37,005 bases of DNA from Gammaproteobacteria bacterium (GCA_026710425.1 JAPORB010000089.1:1-37005), one strand, 5' to 3'; positions 7,589 through 19,630 are shown, numbered from the stretch's first letter. Program-made: numbers and translations. The notes: generated by a model not told the origin, from the letters alone.

Positions 7589-8563
7589 TCATTTGCCTGG
7601 TGTCAGGCGATTAACCCGGTAGAACTCCGAATTGTCCGGTTGACGTCGAAACCTTTTATATTCCCATTGATACTGGGTTAGGGCCCCGTCAACTGCCATT
7701 TCCACGCATCGATTTAGAGCGGTCACGGACTCAAGCAGATCCTCGCTGTAGATTGCGGAATCGGCTGACAGAAACACTGCGTTAAATCCCTGGCCCCCAG
7801 GCAATCTTTCTGCATAACCACAAAACACCCGAGCACCAGTCCGCTGCACCAACCGACTCACCAGGGTCATGGTGAATGCAGGCTGACCATAGAAAGGAGC
7901 AAACACCCCGTTGGCATTATTGGGAACCTGGTCTGGCAGGATACCCACTAACTCCCCGTGCTTGAGAGCCAGCAACAACTCGGCGATCCCCTTGCGACTC
8001 GTAGGTGCAAGGCGTATCCCGGTACGGGACCTGACCTCCCTTAGTAACCGATCCAGCCCGGCAATTCGTGGTGGCTGGTACATGAAACTGGAGGCCAGAC
8101 CCTGGCAGGCATGAAATCCAAAGATTTCCCAATTTCCCAGATGGGGTGCCAGCAAAATCACACCTGCATCGCTTTGTACTGCCCGCTGGAATTCCTCATA
8201 GCCCTGCTCAGAGACGACTAATGACAACATGGTATCAGCTGGTGCAAGCCATGCCTTACCCATTTCCAGCACTGTGCACGCAGTATTGATTAAACTGGCC
8301 AGGATCAACTGTTGAATGTCATCCGCATCATTGTCAGGAAAACAGTGATGGAGATTCTTGCAGGTGGTATCCCGGGCCTTGGTTGGCAACAGATACAGCA
8401 ACCGACCCCAGGCGGTCGCGATGGCATGCACCATCGGCAGCGGCATAAGAGACAAGCACCACAGCATGGCTTTAATCAGAAAGTAGGAAAGGAGTTGAAT
8501 AACAGCTTTCTCCAAAAATCGGCATTGAGTTGCCGGGAAGTCTACACAAGTCGTTGCTGCCAT
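7589..8563 (-). CDS. LpxL/HtrB-family lysophospholipid (lipid A type) acyltransferase
   Basis: A 324-residue inner-membrane acyltransferase of the LpxL/LpxM/HtrB group, which adds secondary acyl chains to lipid A precursors or related lipids. A hydrophobic anchor lies near residues 20-60. The catalytic HxxxxE motif is HLGNWE at 141-146. Downstream GILPDQVPN and the GxxxxPFYGQPA block are the other family signatures. It is convergent with trkH and divergent from glyQ, the position of a lipid A acyltransferase gene in Pseudomonas-type origins. The chain length and the exact acceptor cannot be told. The start at 8563 is uncertain: the first 15-20 residues look unlike relatives and there is no clear ribosome binding site, so an internal start is possible. 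Confidence 0.85.
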   Translation of the reverse strand: MAATTCVDFPATQCRFLEKAVIQLLSYFLIKAMLWCLSLMPLPMVHAIATAWGRLLYLLPTKARDTTCKNLHHCFPDNDADDIQQLILASLINTACTVLEMGKAWLAPADTMLSLVVSEQGYEEFQRAVQSDAGVILLAPHLGNWEIFGFHACQGLASSFMYQPPRIAGLDRLLREVRSRTGIRLAPTSRKGIAELLLALKHGELVGILPDQVPNNANGVFAPFYGQPAFTMTLVSRLVQRTGARVFCGYAERLPGGQGFNAVFLSADSAIYSEDLLESVTALNRCVEMAVDGALTQYQWEYKRFRRQPDNSEFYRVNRLTPGK

Positions 8564-8694
8564 GCTCGGTAAAATGCACGCAATCTGAGGTTCTGGTTTT
8601 GTCGAACCTAGTTAGACGGCAGATGATGGATGTGGCAAAAAAGCCAGGAATCGGGGATAATTAATCATTCCTAATACTGAGTATCCTGCCCATC

Positions 8695-9630
8695 GTGAGT
8701 CCTGCCAACGACCTCTCAACCTTCCAGGGTCTGATCCTTGCCTTGCAGCAATTCTGGGCCTCCAGAGGTTGCGTTATCCTGCAGCCGTTGGACCTTGAAG
8801 TAGGAGCCGGCACCTTCCATCCCGCCACTTTCCTGCGAGCCATCGGACCGGAAAGCTGGAATACCGCCTATGTACAAGCCTGCCGAAGACCCACCGATGG
8901 CCGATACGGAGACAACCCCAACCGGCTGCAGCATTATTATCAATTTCAGGTGTTGCTAAAACCCTCTCCCGCAGATATCCAGCAGACCTACCTGGATTCC
9001 CTATGCAACCTTGGACTTGATCTGTCAATCCATGATGTCCGCTTTGTCGAAGACAATTGGGAATCCCCTACCTTGGGAGCTTGGGGGCTGGGCTGGGAAG
9101 TCTGGCTCAATGGCATGGAAGTGACCCAGTTTACCTATTTTCAGCAAGTGGGTGGTCTGGAGTGCTACCCCGTCAGCGGTGAGATCACCTATGGGCTTGA
9201 GCGTATTGCCATGTACCTGCAGGGAGTGGATCGCTTTGATGACATTCTCTGGACCGAAGGTCCGGCCGGCAAAGTCACTTACGGGGATGTGTTCAAGCAA
9301 AATGAACTTGAAATGTCTGCATTCAATTTTGAGCATGCCGAAGTACAGACGCTGTTTCGTGTTTTCAATGATTGTGAATCCCTGTGCCAACGACTGCTTG
9401 AAGAACAACTGGCATTACCAGCCTATGAACAGGTGCTCAAGGCCTCTCATACATTCAACCTGCTTGATGCCCGCAAGGCAATCTCAGTCACCGAACGTCA
9501 ACGCTTCATTCTACGCGTGCGGACATTGGCAAGAGCTGTCGCTCAAAGCTATTTCGACAGCCGCAAGCGATTGGGTTTCCCCCTCGCCCCAGAAGGAATA
9601 CGCCATCAGACATTAGAGGCCAGTTCCTGA
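8695..9630 (+). CDS. glyQ: Glycine-tRNA ligase alpha subunit
   Basis: Catalytic class II subunit of the bacterial (alpha-beta)2 glycyl-tRNA synthetase, which charges tRNA-Gly with glycine at the cost of ATP. The 311-residue product contains the well-conserved [15 protein letters not shown] opening, the [19 protein letters not shown] block near residues 40-58, and [11 protein letters not shown] near 84. The family usually has about 300-315 residues. The start is GTG at 8695, giving [12 protein letters not shown]; no ATG fits upstream. The TGA stop overlaps the glyS ATG (TGATG), so the two subunits are probably made in step. The divergent acyltransferase starts 131 bases upstream. Confidence 0.97.
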   Translation: MSPANDLSTFQGLILALQQFWASRGCVILQPLDLEVGAGTFHPATFLRAIGPESWNTAYVQACRRPTDGRYGDNPNRLQHYYQFQVLLKPSPADIQQTYLDSLCNLGLDLSIHDVRFVEDNWESPTLGAWGLGWEVWLNGMEVTQFTYFQQVGGLECYPVSGEITYGLERIAMYLQGVDRFDDILWTEGPAGKVTYGDVFKQNELEMSAFNFEHAEVQTLFRVFNDCESLCQRLLEEQLALPAYEQVLKASHTFNLLDARKAISVTERQRFILRVRTLARAVAQSYFDSRKRLGFPLAPEGIRHQTLEASS

Positions 9631-11708
9631 TGGATGCCTCTGATCTGTTGATTGAGATTGGCACCGAGGAACTCCCGCCGCGCGCACTGTCGGGCCTGGC
9701 AGCGGCCTTTGCAGCCTCGGTTTGCCAGCAACTTGATGCACTGGCACTCAGCTATACCTCCTGCAAACATTTTGCCACTCCGCGCCGACTTGCTCTGCTG
9801 CTGCGGCAACTTCAGCATGCACAATCAGATCAGGAAAAGACTCGTTTCGGTCCAGCAGTAAAGATGGCATTCAAGGCTAACGGCGAACCAACACCCGCCG
9901 CCGAAGGATTTGCTCGCTCCTGTGGAATTAAGATTGAGGAACTTCAACGCATGGACAAGGGGGGGGTTGAGAAACTATGCCTCACCACCGTGGAAAAAGG
10001 TGCCGCTACCGAAGGACTGGTACCAGACATTGTCAATCAGGCACTGGCCGACCTTCCCGTTCCAAAACGCATGCGCTGGGGCTGTGGTCGTACCGAGTTC
10101 GTTCGACCAGTGCATTGGGTTGTGCTGTTGTTTGGATCGAAACACTTGTCGGGACAGATACTAGGCATTGACAGCAGTCGAGACAGCTTTGGCCATCGGT
10201 TTCACCATAGTGGTTCGATTAGCCTGACCTGCGCCAGTGATTATGAAGCGGTCCTGGAAGATCAGGGTAAAGTCATTGCTTGCTTTGACCGGCGCATGCA
10301 ACTCATCCGTGACCAAGTTCTAGCCGCCGGTCAGTCCGCCGGTGGAACCGCCGTTATCGACGAATCACTTCTTGAAGAGGTAACGGCACTAGTTGAATAC
10401 CCGGTAGCATTGATCGGTAATTTCAACCCCGCATTTCTGGAGGTGCCACAGGAAGCATTAGTACTGACCATGCAGTCACACCAGAAATGTTTCACATTAG
10501 TCGATAAGGACCACAAGTTATTGCCGAAGTTTATCACCATAAGCAACCTTCAGAGTCGTGACCCTGCCCGGGTCATTGAGGGCAATGAACGGGTCATCAG
10601 GCCGCGCCTAGCCGATGCCCGTTTCTTCTTCGACACCGATCGGCAGCAATCACTAGCAGACCGTTACCCGCAGTTGGACAACCTGATCTTTCAGGACCGA
10701 CTGGGAACGGTAGGGGACAAGTGCAAGCGCATCAGCAAACTGGCGGTTTACCTGGCCGGGAAAAGCGGGGCCAATCCTGATCATTGTGCTCGTGCTGCCA
10801 GATTGTGCAAATGTGATTTACTCACCAGCATGGTGGGTGAATTTGCTGATCTACAGGGGGTAATGGGGTATTACTATGCCAACCATGATGGCGAGTCCGA
10901 GGAGATAGCCCAAGCCATTCGGGAGCATTATCAGCCCCGCTTCGCCGCCGACGCGGTTCCTGACAACCTGGTTGGTTCGCTGCTGGCCATTGCCGACAAG
11001 CTCGATTCCATTATTGGGCTATTTGGCATCGGAAAGCCTCCTACCGGCTCAAAAGACCCATTCGCTCTGCGTCGTGCAGCTATCGGTGTGCTTCGCATCA
11101 TGATCGAAAACTCCTTAGCTTTGGACCTGAAGGATTGCATTGAGACCGCAGTCAAAAACTATGGTTCTACCGAACTAGAGCCGAACACTGCCGAGGCGGT
11201 ATTCGAATTTATGCTCGACCGACTGCGCTCTTGGTATGTGGAAAATGGGGTCGAGCCTGAGGTGTTTGAATCTGTTTATCAGCTTAGACCGCCAGAACCC
11301 CTGGATTTTCATGCACGTGTTCAAGCCGTGAACTCCTTTATTACTGTGCCAGAAGCTGATGCTTTGGTTGCCGCCTATAAGCGCGTCTCCAAATTGTTGA
11401 CCAAGGAGAACAAGGACAGTAGTGCATGTGCAGTCAATGAATCACTATTGCAAGCAAATGCGGAATCTGTGCTGTACGGCCAACTGCAGCACAAGGAAGC
11501 AGAAGTCCAGCCGCTGTTCGAGATCGGCAACTATAACTCCGGACTGCAAGCTCTTGCCGAGTTGAAAACCCCGGTGGACAGTTTCTTTGACCAGGTCATG
11601 GTAATGGCCGATGACAAAGCCCTGCGGGATAACCGACTGGCACTACTGCAAAGGCTCAAGACACTTTTCGACCACACAGCTGATATTTCCCAATTGCATC
11701 AAAACTAA
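9630..11708 (+). CDS. glyS: Glycine-tRNA ligase beta subunit
   Basis: The 692-residue beta subunit of heterotetrameric glycyl-tRNA synthetase, responsible mainly for tRNA recognition. It begins with the conserved LLIEIGTEELPPRAL motif. It carries the HD-like region near residues 395-460 with GEFADLQGVMGYYYA, the SIIGLFGIGKPPTGSKDPFA block near 455-475, and a C-terminal DALR anticodon-binding-like domain ending with FFDQVMVMADD near 653. Length is typical (about 685-690). A GAGG lies about ten bases before the ATG within the glyQ end, and the start overlaps the glyQ stop by one base. gmhB follows after 12 bases. Confidence 0.97.
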   Translation: MDASDLLIEIGTEELPPRALSGLAAAFAASVCQQLDALALSYTSCKHFATPRRLALLLRQLQHAQSDQEKTRFGPAVKMAFKANGEPTPAAEGFARSCGIKIEELQRMDKGGVEKLCLTTVEKGAATEGLVPDIVNQALADLPVPKRMRWGCGRTEFVRPVHWVVLLFGSKHLSGQILGIDSSRDSFGHRFHHSGSISLTCASDYEAVLEDQGKVIACFDRRMQLIRDQVLAAGQSAGGTAVIDESLLEEVTALVEYPVALIGNFNPAFLEVPQEALVLTMQSHQKCFTLVDKDHKLLPKFITISNLQSRDPARVIEGNERVIRPRLADARFFFDTDRQQSLADRYPQLDNLIFQDRLGTVGDKCKRISKLAVYLAGKSGANPDHCARAARLCKCDLLTSMVGEFADLQGVMGYYYANHDGESEEIAQAIREHYQPRFAADAVPDNLVGSLLAIADKLDSIIGLFGIGKPPTGSKDPFALRRAAIGVLRIMIENSLALDLKDCIETAVKNYGSTELEPNTAEAVFEFMLDRLRSWYVENGVEPEVFESVYQLRPPEPLDFHARVQAVNSFITVPEADALVAAYKRVSKLLTKENKDSSACAVNESLLQANAESVLYGQLQHKEAEVQPLFEIGNYNSGLQALAELKTPVDSFFDQVMVMADDKALRDNRLALLQRLKTLFDHTADISQLHQN

Positions 11709-11720
11709 ACCTGTGCAGGT

Positions 11721-12326
11721 ATGGCAGTTTTCATGAAGCCAATTATTATGGACAGAGACGGTGTCATCAACGAAGACTCCGACACTTATATCAAGACAGT
11801 GGATGAATGGGTTCCCATTGCAGGCAGTTTGGAGGCAATTGCCCTCCTCACTTACTCGGGCTATTCTACCGTGGTGGCTACCAATCAATCAGGCCTTGCG
11901 CGCGGCTTGTTCGATGGTGCAACCTTGGCGGCTATGCATGAAAAGATGCTTTCCAAAGTGGAAGCTCTCGGTGGTGCGATCGCAGGTGTATTTGTTTGCC
12001 CGCACGGTCCCAATGAGGGATGTAATTGTCGCAAACCTGCAACTGGCCTATTTGAACAAATTGAGGCTGAATTGCAGTGCAAGCTGGCTGGCACTTTCAT
12101 GATTGGTGACAGCCTTAAGGACGTGCAGGCCGCTGTTGCCTATGATATGCGACCAGTGTTGGTTCGTACCGGTAAGGGCCTAAAGACAGAATCACTGCTG
12201 AACGCAGAGACAAAACAGAAAGTGCCAGTGTATGACAATCTCAGGCAAGCGGTGGAACATCTCATCCTACCAGAGACGGTCTCAACGCATCCACTGAATT
12301 TTAACCACCAACATCTTCCGGTATAA
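11721..12326 (+). CDS. gmhB: D-glycero-beta-D-manno-heptose-1,7-bisphosphate 7-phosphatase
   Basis: HAD-superfamily phosphatase that removes the C7 phosphate of heptose bisphosphate on the way to ADP-heptose for the lipopolysaccharide inner core. Residues Asp11 and Asp13 in MDRDGVIN form HAD motif I; TNQSG near 54 is motif II; MIGDSLKD near 129 is motif IV. The Cys/His zinc loop typical of GmhB is present as CPHGPNEGCNCRKP near 92-106. At 201 residues it is slightly longer than the E. coli enzyme (191) because of a short C-terminal tail. A second ATG twelve bases downstream (MKPIIMDRDG) could be the true start. It sits between glyS and plsC, as in Pseudomonas. Confidence 0.92.
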   Translation: MAVFMKPIIMDRDGVINEDSDTYIKTVDEWVPIAGSLEAIALLTYSGYSTVVATNQSGLARGLFDGATLAAMHEKMLSKVEALGGAIAGVFVCPHGPNEGCNCRKPATGLFEQIEAELQCKLAGTFMIGDSLKDVQAAVAYDMRPVLVRTGKGLKTESLLNAETKQKVPVYDNLRQAVEHLILPETVSTHPLNFNHQHLPV

Positions 12327-12397
12327 CCAATTTTTGAATGATTATATAAGATTAGTATCCCTCCAGTAATATTCAACAATCAGTCTCTTATCAATCA

Positions 12398-13117
12398 ATG
12401 ACTCGCGTCCTTCTGGCTTTGCGTTCGGCACTGTTTTACCTCGGCTATGTGAGTGCGACGGTAATCCTGTCAGGCTTATTCATTCTGGTATTTCCACTTA
12501 TCAGCCACCGCAACAGCCATCGTATCGCAGCATTATGGAGTCGAACCATCTTGGGCTGGCTCAGAGTATGTTGCGGCGTTAGCTATGAAATCATTGGGCT
12601 GGAAAACATCAAGCCTTCCCCAGCGGTGTACCTGTCCAATCATCAGAGCAATTGGGAGACTCTACTTTTTTACCGGCTGATCTACCCGTTATCGCCAATA
12701 CTCAAGAAGGAATTACTAAACATTCCGTTTTGGGGTTGGGCTCTGCGTCTGACTAAACCCATAGCCATTGACCGCAGCAAACCCAGAGAGGCCGGCAGAT
12801 CATTATTGACTCAGGGAGTGCAAAGACTGGGCGAAGGTCAGTCAGTGATCGTTTTTCCGGAGGGGACGCGATCCCCGCCGGGATACATCAAGCGGTTTAC
12901 CCGTAGCGGTGCGACTCTGGCTGCCGCCGCTTCTGTGCCGATAGTTCCGATTGCCCACAATGCCGGCTATGTCTGGCCACCACGCAGTTTCATCAAATAC
13001 CCCGGCAAGGTGACCGTGCAGATTGGACAGCCAATTGACGTTGATGACCATTCGGTAAAAATTATCTCTGGCCAAGTGGAAGCTTGGGTACGCAATCATA
13101 TGGTTGTGCGCAATTGA
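12398..13117 (+). CDS. plsC: 1-acyl-sn-glycerol-3-phosphate acyltransferase (PlsC family)
   Basis: Membrane-associated acyltransferase that converts lysophosphatidic acid to phosphatidic acid. The 239-residue protein starts with a hydrophobic anchor (about 8-32). The PlsC block I is NHQSNWET near residues 81-88, where the usual HxxxxD reads HxxxxE, as in the Pseudomonas neighbour of gmhB. Block III is FPEGTRS near 152-158 and VPIVPIAHNAG lies near 185-195. The variant acidic residue leaves acceptor specificity uncertain; it could be a specialised lysophospholipid acyltransferase. It is separated from gmhB by a 71-base AT-rich gap and is convergent with gyrB. Confidence 0.87.
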   Translation: MTRVLLALRSALFYLGYVSATVILSGLFILVFPLISHRNSHRIAALWSRTILGWLRVCCGVSYEIIGLENIKPSPAVYLSNHQSNWETLLFYRLIYPLSPILKKELLNIPFWGWALRLTKPIAIDRSKPREAGRSLLTQGVQRLGEGQSVIVFPEGTRSPPGYIKRFTRSGATLAAAASVPIVPIAHNAGYVWPPRSFIKYPGKVTVQIGQPIDVDDHSVKIISGQVEAWVRNHMVVRN

Positions 13118-13164
13118 CCTTACCTTTAATTATCCAGAACATTACCACCGTGATAAATCACGAC

Positions 13165-13196
13165 AAAAAATGCTCTACAATCGGACTGGCATTGTA
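13165..13196 (-). terminator. Weak candidate terminator after gyrB
   Basis: On the minus strand TACAAT (13196-... ) and ATTGTA form a six-base stem with a nine-base loop (13176-13196), then GAGCA, then six T. The stem is AT-rich and separated from the T run by five bases, so this is a weak Rho-independent candidate. A second dyad, CGTGAT-AA-ATCACG, lies at 13149-13162 in the same convergent gap. Confidence 0.25.
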
Positions 13197-13206
13197 ATTC
13201 GAGAGG

Positions 13207-15639
<2,433 letters not shown>

Positions 15640-15734
15640 TTACAACCTCAACAGACTGTCCCAGAGATTTCCAGCATTCGTTGCCGACCAGGGTCGGATA
15701 CAGGATCAAGAATTATCTGGAATTTATCAATAAA

Positions 15735-16817
15735 TCAATTAGTTATTATACCATGTTCCATGTGAAACATAGCTGTTTCGGCACGCTGAGGTGCAACAAA
15801 ACTGAGTGCGTTGGGGTCCACACTGGTGATAAAAAGCTGGCTGTTCAAGTTGATCAGCTGATCCAACACCTTAGTCCGATTATTTCGATCCAGCTCAGCC
15901 GACAGATCATCAATAAGGAACAGGCACTGCCGATTTATGGTCTCAGCTAACAGCCGTCCCTGGGCCAGCTGCAGAGCGCAGACTAGCAGTTTCTGCTGAC
16001 CACGTGACAACAGCTCCAGAGCCTTACGTTTTCCCAACCTTATCTCAATATCGGCCCGTTGTGGACCAACCTGACTGACACCGTAACGGGAATCCATCAC
16101 TCGGGACTGCTGCAATGCCTGTTGCAGCGGCAGCCCATCCTCCCAGCCGCGGTTGTAGCGAATCATCAACTCACCCGGTAAACCTTCGATCATATCTTTT
16201 AGAAAAGACTGAAACACAGGAATTAAACGATTCATGTAGCGTTTTCGTGAGTTATCCATCTCCTCACCCGCTGCCGCCAGCTCTAGGTCCCAGGGCTTGA
16301 GTTGGGACTCACTTACTGGTTCCGCTTTCAGCAAACGATTGCGATTAACCAGTGCTTTCCGACTCCGCCGCCAGCAATCCACAAACCGATGTTCCACATG
16401 GAACACTCCCCAATCCAGGAAGCGCCTTCGGGCCTTGGGGCCAGATTCCAACAGCTGAAAAGATCCCGAATCGAGGATGCGGGTGGGCAGAGTGTGTGCA
16501 ACCTCATCCCAGTTGGGCTGGACAGCCCCATTCAGTTTCAATGTGTTTTTTTGATTTCGGTGTTTGAGAAGGCCGATCCTCATACCCTCGGTATTTTCGG
16601 CGTGTAGGATAGCAGCACTGGCAGAAGCCCTGATTAATGGTTCAACCAAGGTAGTGCGAAAGGATTTGCCGCTACCCAGTACATAGATAGCTTCCAACAG
16701 GCTGGTTTTGCCACTGCCATTATTACCATGAATCAGATTTATGGTGGGAGAAAGTGCCAGTTCCGCAGATTCAATATTGCGAAATTGGTTTACTTCCAGC
16801 TTGAGTAATGCGCTCAT
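15735..16817 (-). CDS. recF: DNA replication and repair protein RecF
   Basis: SMC-like ATPase that with RecO and RecR loads RecA onto gapped DNA at stalled forks. The 360-residue product has Walker A GNNGSGKTS at 31-39, the ABC-type signature LLSRGQQK near 267, and Walker B LFLIDDLSAELD near 296-307. Length is typical. ATG 16817 is preferred over GTG 16820. It lies 27 bases after dnaN. Two parS-like palindromes are embedded in its codons: one within RFLDWGVFHVEHRF near residue 140, the other in the last ten residues (MFHMEHG). The first peptide is naturally conserved in RecF as FHVE; the C-terminal one is less expected, so the DNA site may be constraining the protein. Confidence 0.96.
   Translation of the reverse strand: MSALLKLEVNQFRNIESAELALSPTINLIHGNNGSGKTSLLEAIYVLGSGKSFRTTLVEPLIRASASAAILHAENTEGMRIGLLKHRNQKNTLKLNGAVQPNWDEVAHTLPTRILDSGSFQLLESGPKARRRFLDWGVFHVEHRFVDCWRRSRKALVNRNRLLKAEPVSESQLKPWDLELAAAGEEMDNSRKRYMNRLIPVFQSFLKDMIEGLPGELMIRYNRGWEDGLPLQQALQQSRVMDSRYGVSQVGPQRADIEIRLGKRKALELLSRGQQKLLVCALQLAQGRLLAETINRQCLFLIDDLSAELDRNNRTKVLDQLINLNSQLFITSVDPNALSFVAPQRAETAMFHMEHGIITN
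15754..15769. promoter_or_regulatory. parS: parS-like ParB binding site in the recF 3' end
   Basis: TGTTCCATGTGAAACA differs at one central base from the chromosomal parS consensus TGTTYCACGTGRAACA. It covers the last codons of recF. A further inverted half-site, TGTTTC at 15774-15779, follows after four bases, so GAAACA-TAGC-TGTTTC is itself a perfect dyad. parA and parB are encoded 12 kb away. Identification rests on consensus match and position near oriC. Confidence 0.7.
16390..16405. promoter_or_regulatory. parS: parS-like ParB binding site within recF
   Basis: TGTTCCACATGGAACA differs at one central base from the parS form TGTTCCACGTGGAACA. It lies in the codons for FHVEH near residue 140 of RecF, about 3.2 kb from the start of dnaA. 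Together with the site at 15754-15769 it gives two sites 636 bases apart, on the usual origin-proximal side. Confidence 0.7.
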
Positions 16818-16844
16818 CACTCCGCGGCTTGTGCCCTGGACGGG

Positions 16845-17948
16845 CTACAATCGCATGGGCATGACCACAAACAAAGCGTTGCTGCCCTGTTCCTCCTCAA
16901 CCAACACACTGCTGTCGGGATCAGACAGGATCATTTTGACTTCTTTAGTGGTGATGGCAGACAGAACATCAATGATGTATTTTACATTGAAACCGATTTC
17001 CATTGGCTCATCGGTGTACTTCACCTCCAAGGTTTCGATTCCCTCTTCCTGATCCGGATTATTGGACTGTATTTTAATCTGATTTTCTGTGAGTGATACC
17101 CGAACTCCATTGAATTTCTCGTTCGACAATATGCCAGCGCGCAGAAAAGACTGTTTTAGCTGCTCACATTCGCCGATGATTACGCGGTCTCCGCCTTTGG
17201 GAATAACACGATCATAGTTTGGATATTTGCCCTCAACCAGTTTGGAGGTATAGGTGAAATCAGTCACGCTGACCTGAATGTGGTTCTGTCCAATAGAGAG
17301 ATCCACCTGGCCAGAAGCTTCCTGGAGCAGTTTCATCAATTGCTCAACGCCTTTACGTGAAAGAATTCTCTGCTCGGTGTTTTCCACCGGCCCGGTCATG
17401 CCCATGGTTTCCATGGCCAAGCGGTGCCCGTCTGTAGCCACCAACCGTAAGTAATCCGGAGCAACCTCCAGCAACATTCCGTTTAGATAGTAGCGTACGT
17501 CATGGACAGCCATGGCAAAACTGGTCGCTTCCAGCATTTTTCGCAAATCATTCTGCTCAATCAGCAACTGAAAGGCATCGGGGTTTTCCGCCATACGGGG
17601 ATAGTCAACTGCCGGTAGTGTAGCAAGAGAATATCGACTTTTTTTACCCGAAGTAATCACTAGCTTGTTGTCAGTAAGTTTTACATTGATTTTAGATTCG
17701 GGGTTGAACGCCCGACAAATCTCCAGCATCTTGACTGAAGGGACCGTGATCTCCCCCCCCTCTGTACTGTCCACCTTGACTCGGCCAGTTAGTTCCTGTT
17801 CAGTATCAGTTCCTGTTATTGACAACTTGTTGTCATTTAGCTGCAGCAATATATTGGATAACACTGGAAGAGTGTTTCGTCTTTCAACCACTCCCGTGGC
17901 CAGTTGTAGGGGCTTCAGCAGTGCTTCCCGATTAATTGAAAATTGCAT
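16845..17948 (-). CDS. dnaN: DNA polymerase III beta sliding clamp
   Basis: Ring-shaped processivity clamp that tethers DNA polymerase III and other enzymes to DNA. The product from ATG 17948 is 367 residues against 366 in E. coli, begins with the canonical MQFSINREALLKPLQ and ends with the conserved VVMPMRL. Three clamp domains of about 120 residues each are recognisable; VVERRNTLPVLSNILL near 20-35 and DGHRLA near 173 are family blocks. An in-frame TTG/ATG-like start further upstream (to 18011) would overlap dnaA and adds an unconserved hydrophobic tail, so it is rejected. The 59-base gap to dnaA is AT-rich and may hold an internal promoter. Confidence 0.97.
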   Translation of the reverse strand: MQFSINREALLKPLQLATGVVERRNTLPVLSNILLQLNDNKLSITGTDTEQELTGRVKVDSTEGGEITVPSVKMLEICRAFNPESKINVKLTDNKLVITSGKKSRYSLATLPAVDYPRMAENPDAFQLLIEQNDLRKMLEATSFAMAVHDVRYYLNGMLLEVAPDYLRLVATDGHRLAMETMGMTGPVENTEQRILSRKGVEQLMKLLQEASGQVDLSIGQNHIQVSVTDFTYTSKLVEGKYPNYDRVIPKGGDRVIIGECEQLKQSFLRAGILSNEKFNGVRVSLTENQIKIQSNNPDQEEGIETLEVKYTDEPMEIGFNVKYIIDVLSAITTKEVKMILSDPDSSVLVEEEQGSNALFVVMPMRL

Positions 17949-18007
17949 TTTTGAAATATTTCCTATTTTAATCAATAGTTTATAATATATACCGGCGAAC
18001 CAGAAGG

Positions 18008-19552
18008 TCAAGCTGACAGTGATCTTAACAGATTAGTATAGTCTTCCTTAATGTCGCTTTTGGATTTGCAGAGCTCTTCAATCTTTTTGCATGCATGAAT
18101 TACAGTGCTATGGTCACGTCCGCCAAAGGCATCTCCGATTTCAGGGAGACTATGATTGGTCAGCTCTTTTGACAAAGCCATGGCAATTTGTCTGGGACGA
18201 GCAACTGAGCGATTTCTTCTTTTTGTCAACATGTCACCCATCTTAATCTTGTAATATTCAGCTACTATGCGCTTTATGTTGTCAATTGAAACCTTTTTTT
18301 CCTGTACGGCGAACAAATCCCGCAACGCATCATTGATCAACTCTGGGTCAATGGGGCTTCCCTTGAAGTCGGCATGAGCAGTAACACGCTTTAGTGCTCC
18401 CTCAAGCTCTCTAACATTAGAGCGGACGCGCTGAGCGATAAACAAGGCAGATTCTTGGGACAATGCAGTCTGGCGAAGGGCGGCCTTTTTCATCAGAATG
18501 GCGGCCCGTGTCTCCAGATCCGGCGGATCCACCGCCACTGTAAGCCCCCATCCGAATCTTGAAATCAGTCGGTCCTCAATGCCCGTTAATTCCTTGTGAA
18601 AGCGGTCGCAGGTAAGGATGATCTGCTGTCCACCTTCCAGCAAGGTATTGAAGGTATGAAACAGCTCTTCCTGAGAGCGCCCCTTGCCAATAAAAAACTG
18701 GATGTCATCAATTAACAGGGCATCGGCAGCCCGATAGAATCGCTTGAATTCGTTCATAGCATTCAGGGTGATTGCTGAAACCATGGTGTTGACGAAAGTT
18801 TCAGAATGCAGGAAGACCACATTGGCTTCAGCCTTCCTATGTTTCAGACTGTTGCCAATAGCTTGCATCAAATGCGTTTTGCCAAGTCCTACACCTCCGT
18901 ATATGAACAGGGGGTTGTTGATACGACCAGGATTATCAGCCACCTGTATGGCCGCGGCGCGAGCTAACTGATTGGATTTACCCACTATAAACGTGTCAAA
19001 GTTTTTCTCTGGATTCAGCACGCCTCGGAAATGCAGCTTGCGTTTCGCTGCTTCTCTTCCGTTTTGTCCGGTTGAGACCGTACTGGCCTTAGCGGTGCCC
19101 GGTTCAGCGGATCCCAAAATGCCTTTCTGAGTATCTGTTGAGGTCTGAGGAACCAGTGCTGTTGGCTTGGAATAAGAATATTGAACTTTTACAGCCTGCG
19201 ACTGCTCGCCTATTAATGGAGCCGCTGCTGGTTTTGACTGAGACTCGGCGGGCTCTGCAATCACAACTTTGGCAGCTTGCACACGAGATTCACACCCCGA
19301 TTGCTGGAAGCCATCCTGGTTCACTTCGAGAGTGACTTCGACTGGTCCAGAGGTGATCTCAAGCATTAATTCGGAGATTCGCTCCAGAAACCGGCCACGC
19401 ACCCAATCCACAATGAAACGGTTCGGTGCATACAACACCATGGTTTGTTGATGTGTTTCTGCCCGCAGGGGACGGATCCAAGTGTTGAATTGCTCAACGG
19501 GAAGTTCGTCTTTTAAATAATCAGTGCATTTCTGCCAGTAGGTCTCTGCCAC
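18008..19552 (-). CDS. dnaA: Chromosomal replication initiator protein DnaA
   Basis: AAA+ initiator that binds DnaA boxes at oriC and opens the duplex. From the chosen GTG start (19552) it has 514 residues, as in Pseudomonas. Domain I ([14 protein letters not shown] and FNTWIRPL) is at 1-80, with a Pro/Gln/Thr-rich linker to about 180. Walker [10 protein letters not shown] is near 218-226 and Walker B LLIDDIQF near 283-290. Domain IV has the DNA-binding signature [14 protein letters not shown] near 475. An in-frame ATG at 19600 would add 16 residues unlike the family. A possible -10 (TAGAAT, 19605-19600) overlaps that ATG, which also favours the GTG. AGAG lies eight bases before the GTG. A DnaA box at 19622-19630 over the predicted -35 suggests autoregulation. 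Confidence 0.97.
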   Translation of the reverse strand: MAETYWQKCTDYLKDELPVEQFNTWIRPLRAETHQQTMVLYAPNRFIVDWVRGRFLERISELMLEITSGPVEVTLEVNQDGFQQSGCESRVQAAKVVIAEPAESQSKPAAAPLIGEQSQAVKVQYSYSKPTALVPQTSTDTQKGILGSAEPGTAKASTVSTGQNGREAAKRKLHFRGVLNPEKNFDTFIVGKSNQLARAAAIQVADNPGRINNPLFIYGGVGLGKTHLMQAIGNSLKHRKAEANVVFLHSETFVNTMVSAITLNAMNEFKRFYRAADALLIDDIQFFIGKGRSQEELFHTFNTLLEGGQQIILTCDRFHKELTGIEDRLISRFGWGLTVAVDPPDLETRAAILMKKAALRQTALSQESALFIAQRVRSNVRELEGALKRVTAHADFKGSPIDPELINDALRDLFAVQEKKVSIDNIKRIVAEYYKIKMGDMLTKRRNRSVARPRQIAMALSKELTNHSLPEIGDAFGGRDHSTVIHACKKIEELCKSKSDIKEDYTNLLRSLSA

Positions 19553-19599
19553 GAGTTTTACTCTTTTCTTTGTTGTTGAGGCAAATAAACAGGATTTCA

Positions 19600-19630
19600 A
19601 TTCTAGCCAGAGGACTCGGACTTATCCACT
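19600..19630 (-). promoter_or_regulatory. Possible dnaA promoter overlapped by a DnaA box
   Basis: On the minus strand TGGATA (19628-19623) and TAGAAT (19605-19600) are 17 bases apart and could be -35 and -10. The DnaA box TTATCCACT (19622-19630) covers the -35, the arrangement expected for self-repression. Transcription would start near 19593, about 40 bases before the GTG start of dnaA. Confidence 0.35.

Noticed and set aside
16001..16006. CACGTG cores at 16001, 11314 and 36225 as possible parS sites
   Set aside because: Only the central six bases match; the TGTT and AACA arms are missing.
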